A stretch of DNA of 64,000 bases from Prosthecobacter sp. (GCF_029946185.1 NZ_JAQSEA010000042.1:1-64000), one strand, 5' to 3'; positions 29,306-40,065 are shown, counted from the stretch's first letter. Numbers and translations: made by a program. The notes: generated by a model from the sequence alone, not told the origin.

Positions 29306-29764
29306 CTAGCCCAAACGCTCAAGTTTGCTTCTTAGCTTGCGCATCAGGACCGCATTTCCTTCCAGCTCTTCCATCAACAGGGTCAGTACATCCAGAGTCC
29401 GACGGCTGATGTGATGCTCCATGCCTTCCACATCTTCGTGGACTGTCTTCGGATCGAGCCCGAAACCTGCCAGCAGACGCGTCAGAACCTCATGCCGCCG
29501 AGCGATCTCCACGCCAACCTTGCGGCCCTCATCGGTCAAGACCACCCCGCGATACCGCTCGTACACCACAAAGCCTTCCGCATCGAGCTTCTGGATCATG
29601 TTCGTGACGCTAGCCTGGGAAATGCCCAAGTTTTTGGCGATGTCCACCACGCGTGCATACCCCTTACCTTCGATCAGATTGTGAATCTGTTCCAAATAAT
29701 CTTCGATGGCCGGTGAGTGGACATGCGCGGTGGTTTCTTTGCGCTTGGCAGGCATTTCTGACAA
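29306..29764 (-). CDS. mntR: DtxR/MntR family metal-dependent transcriptional regulator
   Basis: EDYLEQIHNLIEGKGYARVVDIAKNLGISQASVTNMIQKLDAEGFVVYERYRGVVLTDEGRK...HEDVEGMEHHIS. Confidence 0.92.
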   Translation of the reverse strand: MSEMPAKRKETTAHVHSPAIEDYLEQIHNLIEGKGYARVVDIAKNLGISQASVTNMIQKLDAEGFVVYERYRGVVLTDEGRKVGVEIARRHEVLTRLLAGFGLDPKTVHEDVEGMEHHISRRTLDVLTLLMEELEGNAVLMRKLRSKLERLG

Positions 29765-29813
29765 GTAGCCGGGGCGTCCGTGGAGGCAAAGTGAATCATT
29801 TCACGGAGAAATG

Positions 29814-29875
29814 TTAGCCCAGCCTAATTTTAACACTTGTGCCTTTGCCAGCCTCATGTTCTTAGTCCGGTCTAA
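29814..29875. promoter_or_regulatory. Two candidate DtxR/MntR operators: TTAGCCCAGCCTAA (29814-29827) and TTAGTCCGGTCTAA (29862-29875)
   Basis: Both are TTAG-N6-CTAA partial palindromes with matching flanks (CTAATTTT), 48 bp apart, in the divergent interval between mntR and the metal-transport operon. Confidence 0.65.
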
Positions 29876-29882
29876 TTTTCTC

Positions 29883-30671
29883 ATGCGCGCCAATCTATCC
29901 CAATTCTTTGCTCTAGCCCTTGCCTGCAACATCTCATCTGGAGCAGATGCGGTGCGCCCGATGAGAACCGACCGGCCGGACGTCACCGAGTCCGCCTATT
30001 CCGTCGCCCCAGGCTTCTTCCAGGTCGAAATGAGCTTCTTCGACTACGAGCGTGATCGCGCAGGCCCTGACCGGCTGGATTCCTGGATCTATGGCCAGAT
30101 CAATTTCAAATACGGCCTCACCACCAACAACGACCTCCAGATCGTCTTTGATACCCACGCAGTCTCCCGTGCCCTCAGCGCCGACGATGAGCGCGAGATC
30201 ACCTCCGGCTTTGGAGATGTCACCCTCCGGCTCAAACATAACCTCTGGGGCAACGACAGCGGACGCACCGCCCTGTCGGTGATGCCTTTCATCACCATCC
30301 CCACTGGCAGCGCATTCAGCGCAGATGCCTGGGCCGGTGGTGTGACCATGCCCTTTGCCATGACGCTGACCGACCGCCTCAGCCTCGGTGCCATGGGCCA
30401 GGTGGACCTCGTGCCCGATGGGGAGACCCATGGCTACGACCTCGAATTTCTCGCGACCGTTTGCCTTGGCGTCACCCTCACTGAACGATGGGGCACTTAT
30501 AGCGAACTCATCATCAGCGCAGGCGAGGACACCGATGCACGGCTCCGCTCAGCCACCGGTGTCACCTTTGCCATCACGGACGATTTCGTACTCGATGCCG
30601 GTGTCCGCATCGGCCTAAATCGTGCTGCGCCAGATCTTGGTGTATTTAGCGGTGTCAGCTTTCGTTTTTAA
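29883..30671 (+). CDS. Outer-membrane beta-barrel 'transporter' (MetA_deg-like family)
   Basis: Leader, then RTDRPDVTESAYSVAPGFFQVEMSFFDYERD; ends in aromatic FRF as OM barrels do. Confidence 0.8.
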   Translation: MRANLSQFFALALACNISSGADAVRPMRTDRPDVTESAYSVAPGFFQVEMSFFDYERDRAGPDRLDSWIYGQINFKYGLTTNNDLQIVFDTHAVSRALSADDEREITSGFGDVTLRLKHNLWGNDSGRTALSVMPFITIPTGSAFSADAWAGGVTMPFAMTLTDRLSLGAMGQVDLVPDGETHGYDLEFLATVCLGVTLTERWGTYSELIISAGEDTDARLRSATGVTFAITDDFVLDAGVRIGLNRAAPDLGVFSGVSFRF

Positions 30672-30677
30672 TCCATC

Positions 30678-31577
30678 ATGATCAGACCACACTTCCTCGC
30701 CCTCTTCTGCCTCGCATTAATTGCCTGCAAACCGCCTTCATCCGGCCCCAAAACCGGGCCGAAGCGGATTCTGACCACCTTCACCATCATCCAGGACATC
30801 GCCCAGAATGTTGCGGGCACGGCGGCCATTGTGGAGTCCATCACCAAGCCAGGAGCGGAGATTCACGACTACGATCCAACGCCGCTGGATCTGGTGAAAG
30901 CTCAGGATGCCGATCTCGTGCTTTGGAATGGCCTGGGTCTGGAGCGCTGGTTTGAAAAATTCTTGCAGCAGGTGAGGGACGTGCCAAACGTGGTGCTCAC
31001 TGAGGGCATCGAACCGATGGGCATCGGTGAGGGGCCTTACACTGGCAAACCGAACCCACATTCCTGGATGTCGCCCGCGAACGCCATCATCTACGTCGAA
31101 AACATCCGCAGAGCGCTGGTGAAGCTCGACCCCGCCAACGAGGCCACCTACACGAAGAACGCCGCCGCCTACACCGCCGAACTCCGCGCCGTGGACGAAC
31201 CCGTGCGCAAAGCGCTGGAGGCCATTCCGAGCGATCAACGCTGGCTGGTGAGCTGCGAGGGCGCATTCTCCTATCTGACGCGCAACTACACCATGAAGGA
31301 ACTTTATCTCTGGCCCATCAACGCCGATCAGGAAGGCACGCCGCAGCAGGTGCAAAAGGTCGTGGACACGGTTCGAGCCAACAAAATACCAGTCGTCTTT
31401 TCGGAAAGCACCATCAGCGACAAAGCCATGCTGCAAGTAGCGAAGGAAACCGGCGCACGTTACGGTGGAGTGTTGTATGTTGACTCACTCACCAGTGACG
31501 ACGGCCCTGCGCCGACTTATTTAAAACTTTTGCAATACAACGCCGACACCATCTTGAAAGCGTTTGCCCATCCCTGA
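30678..31577 (+). CDS. Metal ABC transporter substrate-binding protein (ZnuA/TroA/MntC type)
   Basis: Lipobox [54 protein letters not shown]. Confidence 0.93.
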   Translation: MIRPHFLALFCLALIACKPPSSGPKTGPKRILTTFTIIQDIAQNVAGTAAIVESITKPGAEIHDYDPTPLDLVKAQDADLVLWNGLGLERWFEKFLQQVRDVPNVVLTEGIEPMGIGEGPYTGKPNPHSWMSPANAIIYVENIRRALVKLDPANEATYTKNAAAYTAELRAVDEPVRKALEAIPSDQRWLVSCEGAFSYLTRNYTMKELYLWPINADQEGTPQQVQKVVDTVRANKIPVVFSESTISDKAMLQVAKETGARYGGVLYVDSLTSDDGPAPTYLKLLQYNADTILKAFAHP

Positions 31578-31579
31578 CA

Positions 31580-32488
31580 ATGCCGGACACCACCCCGCCG
31601 CCCTCCATTGAAGTCACTGATGTCACCGTGGCTTACACCAACGGTCACATTGCGCTGCGCGATGCCACCTTCACGCTCGGAGCGGGCACCATCTGCGCGC
31701 TTGTGGGCGTCAATGGCAGCGGCAAGAGCACGCTGTTCAAGGCCATCATGGGCTTTCTCCGCCCGGCGAAAGGCCATGTGCGAATCGCGGGTGCCACGGT
31801 GGAAGCATCGAGAAAGCGTAAACTCGTGGCCTATGTGCCGCAGAGCGAGGAAGTGGACTGGACCTTTCCCGTCAGCGTCTGGGACGTGGTGATGATGGGC
31901 CGCTACGGCCACATGAACTTCATGCGCATCCCTGGTGCCGATGACAAGCGCATCGTGCAGGAATGCCTGGAACGCGTAGGCATGGGCGACTTCAAAGACC
32001 GCCAGATTGGCGAACTCTCCGGCGGGCAGAAGAAGCGCGTCTTTCTCGCCCGAGCCCTGGCACAGCGCGGTCGCATCATGCTGCTCGACGAACCTTTCAC
32101 CGGCGTGGACGTGCAAACCGAGTCCGCCATCATCGAACTGCTGCGCGCCCTGCGCGGGGAAGGCCACATCATCCTCGTTTCCACGCATAACCTCGGCAGC
32201 GTGCCGGAGTTTTGCGACCAAGTCGTGCTCGTGAACCGCACCGTGCTCGCCTTTGGCCCCACGGATCAAGTTTTCACTGAAGACAATCTCTCCCGCGCCT
32301 TCGGCGGTGTCCTGCGGCAGTTCCACTTCGAAAGTTCCACCATTCAGGAAAACGATGGCCGCACGGTGAAACTGCTGACCGATGACGAGCGCCCGCTCGT
32401 CTTTGGCAGGGGCGGCCACCTGGAATACACCAACCGTCAGGGGCGCGAAGATCTCGTCAACGAGCGGGCCAAGGAGGCGGGAGAATGA
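31580..32488 (+). CDS. Metal ABC transporter ATP-binding protein
   Basis: Walker [35 protein letters not shown]. Confidence 0.95.
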   Translation: MPDTTPPPSIEVTDVTVAYTNGHIALRDATFTLGAGTICALVGVNGSGKSTLFKAIMGFLRPAKGHVRIAGATVEASRKRKLVAYVPQSEEVDWTFPVSVWDVVMMGRYGHMNFMRIPGADDKRIVQECLERVGMGDFKDRQIGELSGGQKKRVFLARALAQRGRIMLLDEPFTGVDVQTESAIIELLRALRGEGHIILVSTHNLGSVPEFCDQVVLVNRTVLAFGPTDQVFTEDNLSRAFGGVLRQFHFESSTIQENDGRTVKLLTDDERPLVFGRGGHLEYTNRQGREDLVNERAKEAGE

Positions 32489-33336
32489 ACGATCTCTTCA
32501 CGCCCTTCCACTACGACTACATGGTGAAGGCCATCATGGTGAGCGGCCTCATCGGCGGCGTGTGTGCGTTTTTGTCCTGCTTCATCACCCTGAAAGGCTG
32601 GTCGCTGATGGGCGATGCACTGTCTCATGCTGTCGTCCCTGGCGTTTCACTGGCCTGGCTGCTGGGGCTGCCATTCTCCGTCGGGGCCTTCGTCGCAGGC
32701 ATTTTGGCCGCATTGAGCATGGGCTGGGTGAAGAATCACTCGCGCCTGCGCGAGGACGCGGTCATCGGCGTGGTCTTCACCAGCTTCTTCGCGCTTGGTC
32801 TGCTGCTGCTTTCGCTCTATCCGAGCAATCTTAATCTACGCACGATCATCTTTGGCAACATCCTCGCCATCTCCGATCCCGATATCCTCCAGGTGCTGAT
32901 CATCTCCGCACTTTCCATTCTGGTGCTGGGTGTGAAGTGGCGCGACCTGCTGCTCTACTGCTTTGATGAAAACCACGCACGCAGCATCGGCCTGAACACT
33001 CGCTTCCTGCACTTCCTGCTGCTCGCGCTGCTTTCCGCCACAGCAGTCGCAGCTTTGCAAACCGTGGGCGCCTGCCTTGTCGTGGCCATGCTTGTCACAC
33101 CGGGCGCCACGGCCTATCTGCTGACGGATCGATTTGGCAAAATGCTCGTCATCGCCACCATCACCGGCACGACTTGCGGCGTGGTGGGTGCCTATGCCAG
33201 CTACTTTTTCAACGGCTCCACCGGCGGCTGCATCGTGGTGTTGCAGACACTCGTTTTTCTCGTCGTACTCGTGCTCGCACCGAAGCACGGGGTCCTCGCC
33301 GCACGCACCCAGCGCCGTGCCGCCGCTGCCTCATGA
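32485..33336 (+). CDS. Metal ABC transporter permease (first)
   Basis: Family-3 metal permease: [38 protein letters not shown] overlap with ATPase. Confidence 0.95.
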   Translation: MNDLFTPFHYDYMVKAIMVSGLIGGVCAFLSCFITLKGWSLMGDALSHAVVPGVSLAWLLGLPFSVGAFVAGILAALSMGWVKNHSRLREDAVIGVVFTSFFALGLLLLSLYPSNLNLRTIIFGNILAISDPDILQVLIISALSILVLGVKWRDLLLYCFDENHARSIGLNTRFLHFLLLALLSATAVAALQTVGACLVVAMLVTPGATAYLLTDRFGKMLVIATITGTTCGVVGAYASYFFNGSTGGCIVVLQTLVFLVVLVLAPKHGVLAARTQRRAAAAS

Positions 33337-34199
33337 ACTTCCTCGCCCCCTTTCAATACGGCTTCATGCAGGAGGCGCTGCTCGTCGGTGCACTCGTGGG
33401 AGCTACGTGTGCGGTACTGTCCTGCTACCTCGTGCTGAAAGGCTGGTCGCTGATGGGAGATGCGATCTCGCATGCCGTGCTTCCTGGCGTGGTCGGAGCC
33501 TACATGCTCGGCCTGCCACTGGCCGTGGGCGCGTTCGCCACAGGTTTGTTCTGCGCTGCAGCCACGGGCTGGATTAAATCCAACACCCGCATCAAGGAAG
33601 ACACCGTCATGGGCATCGTCTTCACCGGTCTGTTCGCCTTTGGACTCGTGCTCTTTACCAAAGTCGAGACCGAGGCACATCTGAACCACATCCTGTTCGG
33701 CAACATCCTCGGCATCGAGCGCGCGGACATGATCCAGACCATCGTGGCTTCCGTGCTGACGCTGGCCATCATCCTGATTTTGCGCAAAGACCTGCTGCTC
33801 TTCTGCTTCGATGCGGCGCACGCCCGCGCCATCGGCCTGAACACCACGCTGCTCCACTATCTGCTGCTGGCCCTGCTCGCCGCCACCATCGTCGCCTCGC
33901 TTCAAGCCGTCGGCATCATCCTCGTCGTCGCCATGCTCGTCACCCCCGGCTGCACCGCACGACTTTTGACAGACCGCTTCGATCACATGCTCATGATCGC
34001 CGCTGGCTCCTCCGTGTTGGCCAGTTGCCTCGGCGTCTATGTCAGCTTCTTCATCAACGGCGCCACCGGTGCCTGCATCGTGCTCGTGCAGTCCACATTA
34101 TTTGTGTTGGCCTTTGTCTTTGGCCCCAAGCACGGCCTGCTCGCCCGCGCAGCTTTGAATAAGGGCGCTGACAGCAGTCCGCCTTCGACGGTGGTTTGA
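33333..34199 (+). CDS. Metal ABC transporter permease (second)
   Basis: Start [23 protein letters not shown], overlapping the previous stop (ATGA); [28 protein letters not shown]. Confidence 0.95.
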   Translation: MNFLAPFQYGFMQEALLVGALVGATCAVLSCYLVLKGWSLMGDAISHAVLPGVVGAYMLGLPLAVGAFATGLFCAAATGWIKSNTRIKEDTVMGIVFTGLFAFGLVLFTKVETEAHLNHILFGNILGIERADMIQTIVASVLTLAIILILRKDLLLFCFDAAHARAIGLNTTLLHYLLLALLAATIVASLQAVGIILVVAMLVTPGCTARLLTDRFDHMLMIAAGSSVLASCLGVYVSFFINGATGACIVLVQSTLFVLAFVFGPKHGLLARAALNKGADSSPPSTVV

Positions 34200-34388
34200 C
34201 TTGTCTCTTCACTCCTGATGTGCAACTCGACATCGGTTTAAACTGGCGCTTCAATAATCAGCAAGCGCTTAATCCCTTTGTGGGCGCCTTTTCGTTTGAT
34301 CGGCGACATCATCCACGGCAGCACCCTCGACGCCCTTCGCCAAAAGGCCACCGTCCCGCTCTTCATCGTGCCCCCCGAAGCGAGTTAA
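34199..34388 (+). pseudogene. Gene debris: C-terminal fragment of an OM barrel protein followed by C-terminal fragment of a universal stress protein
   Basis: One frame reads FTPDVQLDIGLNWRFNNQQALNPFVGAFSF; from 34293 another frame reads RLIGDIIHGSTLDALRQKATVPLFIVPPEAS* (UspA-type C-terminus). Confidence 0.65.
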
Positions 34389-34457
34389 GCCAAGTAATTG
34401 AGAGTTTCTACGAAAATACCTTCCATCGAATCCAAACTTCGGTTAAACCGAATTCAA

Positions 34458-35354
34458 ATGGAAGAATGGTATTATAAGCGGTCAGACTCGGAGATTGGTC
34501 CCATCAGCGACGCAGAACTTCGTGCCCTGCTGGAGCAGGAGAAGAATGCTGCAGAAATACAAATCCGGCGGAATGCCTCTGAGGAGTGGGTTTCTGCTGC
34601 AGCACGGCCAGTCACTCAGGGTCCGCCGTCTGCTCCACCGCCGCTGCCTCCGACCATTCCCAAACAGTCACGTCCACTGGCTTCTGACAGAATCATCGCA
34701 GGTCCCACCGGCTGGCTGTGGTTTTCGGCAATGCTGCTGGTGATTGACCTGGTGGTTCTCGGCTTCATGCGGTTTGTATTCGCCATCTACGCCCTGTTCC
34801 TGCTCGCCGGCATCACCGGGCTGCCCGACTGGTTCAATCAATGCGTCAATGCCTTCGACAGCCGGATAGGCTGGCCAGTAGCAGCCATGTTTGTGCTGCT
34901 CATCCTGTGGCAGGGCTGCGCATTCGGCTCGCTCCTCAGGCTTTACAGTACGAATCTGATTCAGCATGGGCGCGGGTCAGGGTTCTGGTGGATCACGCCC
35001 GTGGCGAACCTGTTCATGCCTTTTCAATGTCTTCGCGAAATGCGCTGGGCGTCACAAAAAAAGCGCTCCGCCCCAGAGTCTGACATTTCGGCTGGGGTCG
35101 TGGCGTGGCTGATCCAAGCCATGATCATTTTTAACGTTTTAATCGCTATCGCCGACAAACTCGTGGAGCTCGCCAATACGGCAACGCCCGGAGGCGAGGA
35201 AGCCACAACATCGACACTCTCCACCACGCTCAACCTCGCCAGCAATTTAGGCGGCCTCACCCAGGCCTGCCTTATAACGGTGTTCGTTGTTCGCAATCTC
35301 ATTCATCAAATCCGCCTCTTTCGCGGGTGGAACACTCCGGAAGCAGTGCTCTGA
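34458..35354 (+). CDS. GYF_2 (DUF4339) + DUF4328 membrane protein
   Basis: MEEWYYKRSDSEIGPISDAELRALLEQ...EIQIRRNASEEWVSA; multi-TM region with PVANLFMPFQCLREMRWAS. Confidence 0.82.
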   Translation: MEEWYYKRSDSEIGPISDAELRALLEQEKNAAEIQIRRNASEEWVSAAARPVTQGPPSAPPPLPPTIPKQSRPLASDRIIAGPTGWLWFSAMLLVIDLVVLGFMRFVFAIYALFLLAGITGLPDWFNQCVNAFDSRIGWPVAAMFVLLILWQGCAFGSLLRLYSTNLIQHGRGSGFWWITPVANLFMPFQCLREMRWASQKKRSAPESDISAGVVAWLIQAMIIFNVLIAIADKLVELANTATPGGEEATTSTLSTTLNLASNLGGLTQACLITVFVVRNLIHQIRLFRGWNTPEAVL

Positions 35355-35409
35355 AGCCGCCGTCTTTCCATCCGGCCCAAAGCACATTCACCGGCAATCA
35401 CTGCACCTT

Positions 35410-38400
35410 ATGTCGATTCTTATCGCCACCACAGATTTAGAGGCCTATCCCATCGGGTACACCCTTGGCACATTCATTCCAGCCTTGCTGGTTCTACTCG
35501 GATTGATCAAGTGCATGACGCTGCTGCGTCGGCCGACAGTGAATAAAATTGGCGTCGCGTCACTGGCGGCCTGCTTGCTGGCGCTCTTGATCGTGACATT
35601 GCTTACGGCGGCTGGAGCCCTCCACCCGGAATTCAAAGCGACGGCCTTGGTTTTGGCACCTTTCTCTGCACTCTTTCTCAGCCTGCTTGCCATCCTGCTG
35701 GCCATCATCGGACTGGCGACCCATGAGCGAAGCGTCCACCGGCAGGGGCTGGCGCAGGCCGTTTCGAGCATGATTCTGTCGTTCTTCTTCATGTGCATCA
35801 GCATGGTAGGCGTGATCAAGACTTTGATCACCAAGGGGGCCACCCAAGCAGCGCAGCTGGTGAATGTGAACCGGCCGGCATGGGGCTACCGCACCGCGCT
35901 GTCCACGACCGAATGGGGCGCCTGGGAGAAGTCTGGAAATGCGCTCTCCGACTTCGCCGCCCTGCGTGACAAGGAAGGGGTGATGATCATTCCCGTCGAT
36001 GTGGAGCAACCCGTTCCCGACGCCGAAACAGCCGCCGCTGCGTTGCTGAAGCGTCTGGGTATTACGTACCCATCTGACGATGGCTGGCTCGCCAAGCCCT
36101 GGCCCTGTGCGTGGGGAGAAGGGCTGGAGATCACCGGCATGCGCAACAGCGAAGGCACCGAATATGAATACATCCTGCGTGTGGCGGTGAAAGGTCACTT
36201 GGCCCAGTTGCATTCGGGCTGGTCTGTGAAGCAGACAGGAGACATCAAACTTGTGCGGACCGCGTTGGATTCCATCACCCTTCTGCCGCCCGAATCTCCG
36301 CCGCCTGCTCTGCCACCTGCCAAGCTGAACGATTACGGCCTGATCTTGAACGACATCGGCATTGCACTCTACAACCGCGAACAGTACAAGGAAGCTGTGC
36401 CATGGTTCAAACGCTCGTTTGATCAAACCTCAAAAGACCCGGCCATCCTCTCCAACGTGGCTGATGCCCTGCGGCAGGCAGGAGAGTCCAAGGCTGCCCT
36501 GGACTACCTCAGTCCACGGATCGGGGCATTTCAAAAAAACGCCTCGCTGCATGTGGATCATGCCTGGCTCCTTTCTGACGCCGGTGACTACTCCGCCGCC
36601 AACCAGGCCTTTATCAAAGCCGTTGAAACCGGCTACAAAGACGAGGACAAAGCCCTCGAATGGTTCAGGCACCTCAATGAAAAAGATCAGCACCCGCTGG
36701 CCACCCAGGCTGCTGAAAAATGGATGACCAAATTTCCCGGGGTCAACTCACGCCGCTGGCATGCACAGACGATCACCAACGGCGGTGACTCCAAACGCGG
36801 ACTGCAATTGCTGGAAGAACTCTCCGCCGCCTATCCGGATGACCGCCGCGTGCTGTTCGATCTCGGCGAGGCACTCAACGAATTGGACGAGCATGCACGC
36901 GCGGCAGACATCGCTGAAAAAATTCTCGCAGACGGCAAGGAAGCCCCGCGTGCACTCATGATCTTGGGCTGGAGTCAGATGGGACGGAAATGGTACCGCG
37001 AGGCCAAGGAGACCTTCGAAAGAACCGATAAAAAACAACCGGACAACGACACCGTGCAGGACGCACTGCGCCGTGCCTCCGCCATGCTCGGCCAGGGCAA
37101 CAACTCCGACATCAAAACCCCCGTCGAAATAGTCGCACTGCCAGAAACCCTGCGGCATGCGCTCGACACCCATCCCATGGAAAAAGACTATGGGGCCAGC
37201 CAGCCCACCGTCCTTCTGCTTGCCGCCAAAGGCTATGCCTTCGAGAGCGGCAAACCCTTGCGCCGCACCTTTCACCGCCGCATCCGCATCAACACCACTG
37301 AGGGGGCCAATGATCTCAGCAGCATTGAGTTCACTTTCGACCCGCTCAGCGAGCGCATTTTCATCAACCGCGTGGTGGTCCGGGACGGGAACGGCAAAGC
37401 CATCGCCACGGCAGCTGGAGACGCTTATGTGATGGACAGCACCACCGGCGGGGCAAGTCATCGCAAGAAACTCCACTTTCAGCTTCCCGGTCTCCGCCCC
37501 GGATGCACGGTTGAGTATGAGGTCTCCATCCAAGATTTCGGCAAGACAGAGACTTTTCCATTTGAACGTCACCTCTTTGGAGACTGCGCCGCCGAGATCA
37601 TCTTCATCACCGGTGACATCGACAAGGTCAAAACCTCCCTCGATCATGCAGACAGCTTGCAGACGGTGAAGGAGAAAAACCTCATCGCGTGGATGGGTTT
37701 CAACCAGCCCTACGACCGTGAAGAGCCAATGAATGGATTTTACGAGGATCGTGTCCCCGGTGTGTTTCTGAGTGGTGATAATGGAACGTGGGCAAAGATC
37801 GGTGAGGATTACCTCAAGGACATCGCAGACCGCCTCAAACCCGATGCCCAGACCGGGGAGCTGGCAGCCAAACTCACGGCCGGCATGAAAACCGACCAGG
37901 AAAAAATAGCCGCCCTCGCAGGTCATGTGCAGAAGCATGTCAGCTATACGGCCATTGAGTTTGGCACTCGCGCACGCCGGCCAAATCCTGCCGCACAGAC
38001 CCTCCAGCAGCAGTACGGAGACTGCAAAGACCAGGCTTTGCTCATGCACCAGCTGCTCCAGGCAGCCGGCATTGAAAGCCACCTGGCACTCGTCAACAGC
38101 AACTGGCGCATTCAGCCATCGCTGCCCAGCATGGATCAGTTCAACCACATGGTCGTGCATGTCCCCGCCCTCGGCTCAGACTGGCTCATTGACACCACGG
38201 ATAAAAATCTCCCGCCGGCCCTCTGGCATGCCGACAGCCTCTGGCACACGCATGCACTCATCTTGCAGGCCGGGCATGTGCGCCTCAATGCCCCCCATGC
38301 CGAACCTGCAACGGACAGCTCGCGAGTTGACAGCCGCCGCATCGTCAGACCTGAGGACGATGGCTGGCATGTGGAAGAAACCCTTACCTTGGATGGCTAC

Positions 38401-38961
38401 TACGCTGCATGGATGCGCAACGCTTTTGCCGGCTTGGATGCCACTGCGCAGTTGCGCAAGGTGCAGGGCATGCTGGCGACCACAGCCCGCGTCCGTGTTC
38501 ATGAATTCTCCTTTGCCAATCTCGGAGACATCGCACAACCCGCCTTGGTGACCGTGAGCTACGACGTGCTCGGCCGTCTTTATTCCGAGGGTGACCTTCA
38601 GCGTGCCGCGCTGCCCGCATTGTGGGAAAACGAATACCTCTCCACCTCCTTTGTGAAAAACCGTCACAATCCTTTCCTGGTGCGCTACCCCTTTCACTTT
38701 CGTTCAGAGGTCGTGATTCAACATGTTCCGCAGATCTCTTCCACCTCACTTCAGGGATTGAACCAGTCCCGCGCAGGCACCTTCAGCCACTGGAACCTCG
38801 CCACGACCCAGGACCAGACCGATACGGTCGCCCGCTTCGAATTCACCTCTAACACCGGGATGCATCCCGCAGCCAGTTACGCCCAGTGGCACGAGGAATG
38901 GAACGCCGCGCTCAAAGCCTGGGATCATTCTTTGGTATGGAAAGCGGTGAGTCCGAAGTGA
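35410..38961 (+). CDS. TPR + DUF3857 + transglutaminase-like protein with N-terminal membrane domain
   Basis: N-terminal TMs, TPR-like repeats, DUF3857-like RRIRINTTEGANDLSSIEFTFDP, transglutaminase core RRPNPAAQTLQQQYGDCKDQALLMHQLLQAAGI. Confidence 0.87.
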   Translation: MSILIATTDLEAYPIGYTLGTFIPALLVLLGLIKCMTLLRRPTVNKIGVASLAACLLALLIVTLLTAAGALHPEFKATALVLAPFSALFLSLLAILLAIIGLATHERSVHRQGLAQAVSSMILSFFFMCISMVGVIKTLITKGATQAAQLVNVNRPAWGYRTALSTTEWGAWEKSGNALSDFAALRDKEGVMIIPVDVEQPVPDAETAAAALLKRLGITYPSDDGWLAKPWPCAWGEGLEITGMRNSEGTEYEYILRVAVKGHLAQLHSGWSVKQTGDIKLVRTALDSITLLPPESPPPALPPAKLNDYGLILNDIGIALYNREQYKEAVPWFKRSFDQTSKDPAILSNVADALRQAGESKAALDYLSPRIGAFQKNASLHVDHAWLLSDAGDYSAANQAFIKAVETGYKDEDKALEWFRHLNEKDQHPLATQAAEKWMTKFPGVNSRRWHAQTITNGGDSKRGLQLLEELSAAYPDDRRVLFDLGEALNELDEHARAADIAEKILADGKEAPRALMILGWSQMGRKWYREAKETFERTDKKQPDNDTVQDALRRASAMLGQGNNSDIKTPVEIVALPETLRHALDTHPMEKDYGASQPTVLLLAAKGYAFESGKPLRRTFHRRIRINTTEGANDLSSIEFTFDPLSERIFINRVVVRDGNGKAIATAAGDAYVMDSTTGGASHRKKLHFQLPGLRPGCTVEYEVSIQDFGKTETFPFERHLFGDCAAEIIFITGDIDKVKTSLDHADSLQTVKEKNLIAWMGFNQPYDREEPMNGFYEDRVPGVFLSGDNGTWAKIGEDYLKDIADRLKPDAQTGELAAKLTAGMKTDQEKIAALAGHVQKHVSYTAIEFGTRARRPNPAAQTLQQQYGDCKDQALLMHQLLQAAGIESHLALVNSNWRIQPSLPSMDQFNHMVVHVPALGSDWLIDTTDKNLPPALWHADSLWHTHALILQAGHVRLNAPHAEPATDSSRVDSRRIVRPEDDGWHVEETLTLDGYYAAWMRNAFAGLDATAQLRKVQGMLATTARVRVHEFSFANLGDIAQPALVTVSYDVLGRLYSEGDLQRAALPALWENEYLSTSFVKNRHNPFLVRYPFHFRSEVVIQHVPQISSTSLQGLNQSRAGTFSHWNLATTQDQTDTVARFEFTSNTGMHPAASYAQWHEEWNAALKAWDHSLVWKAVSPK

Positions 38962-39030
38962 CTCGTTGACGCTGACGCAAGCCCCGCAGTAATCCGCCCT
39001 GCAGCCGCCCCCGGTACTGCGGAGTGACTG

Positions 39031-39063
39031 CATTCGGTATTCGACATTCGTCATTCGTCATTC
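39031..39063. repeat. Heptanucleotide tandem array (CATTCGK-type, ~4.7 copies)
   Basis: cattcgg|tattcga|cattcgt|cattcgt|cattc. Confidence 0.8.
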
Positions 39064-39099
39064 AAAATCCTCCCTTTCCCCAGCCCCTTTTATCCTTCC

Positions 39100-40065
39100 A
39101 TGCGCATCCTTTCCGGCCTTCAACCCAGCGGCAGACTCCACATCGGCAATTTCTTTGGCATGATGGAGCCTGCACTCAAGCTGCAGCATGAAGGCGACGC
39201 CTACTACTTCATCGCCGACTACCACTCCCTCACCTCCGTTCAGGACGGCAAGACGCTGCGTGGCTTCGTCCGCGAACTCGCCATCGACTTCCTCGCCTGC
39301 GGTCTTGATCCGGACAAATGCGTCTTCTTCCGTCAAAGCGACGTCCCAGAGCACTGCGAGCTCTCCTGGATCCTCAGCACCGTGACCCCCATGGGCCTGC
39401 TGGAGCGCTGTCACAGCTACAAAGACAAAATCGCCAACGGCATCAGTCCTTCCCACGGCCTCTTTGCCTATCCTGTGCTCATGGCGGCGGACATTCTGAT
39501 CTATGAGAGCGATATCGTACCCGTCGGCAGAGATCAGAAGCAGCATGTCGAAGTCACCCGCGACATCGCCATCAAGATGAATGAAACTTTTGGCGCAGGC
39601 CTCTTCAAGCTGCCGCAGCCGCGCATCCAGGAAACGACGGCGGTCGTCCTCGGTCTCGATGGTCGGAAGATGAGCAAGAGCTACAACAACACCATCCCGT
39701 TGTTTGAAGAACCCGGGCCGCTCAAAAAGAAGATCATGAGCATCCAGACCGACTCCACGCCGGTCGAAGCTCCCAAATCAATCGAAGGCAGCAGCATCCT
39801 GGCCCTCTACAAGCTCGTGGCCTCACAGGCAGACTACGACGCCATGGTGGCAGACCACCTCAACGGAGGCGTCGGTTACGGCGACTTCAAAAAGCGCCTT
39901 CTGCAAGGCGTGACCGACTACTTCGCCCCCTTCCGCGCCCGTCGTAACGAAATCGTCGCCGACCAAGGCTACGTGGACAAAGTCCTCGCTGAAGGGGCTG
40001 AGAAAGCCCGCGCCGTCGCGCGCAAGACACTCAGCCGTGTGCGCGATGCGGTGGGCCTGGGTTGA
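39100..40065 (+). CDS. trpS: Tryptophan--tRNA ligase
   Basis: SGLQPSGRLHIGNFFGMM (HIGN), DGRKMSKSYNN (KMSKS). Confidence 0.97.
   Translation: MRILSGLQPSGRLHIGNFFGMMEPALKLQHEGDAYYFIADYHSLTSVQDGKTLRGFVRELAIDFLACGLDPDKCVFFRQSDVPEHCELSWILSTVTPMGLLERCHSYKDKIANGISPSHGLFAYPVLMAADILIYESDIVPVGRDQKQHVEVTRDIAIKMNETFGAGLFKLPQPRIQETTAVVLGLDGRKMSKSYNNTIPLFEEPGPLKKKIMSIQTDSTPVEAPKSIEGSSILALYKLVASQADYDAMVADHLNGGVGYGDFKKRLLQGVTDYFAPFRARRNEIVADQGYVDKVLAEGAEKARAVARKTLSRVRDAVGLG

Noticed and set aside
36748-38160. 470-aa minus-strand ORF
   Set aside because: Antisense to the TPR/DUF3857/transglutaminase gene.
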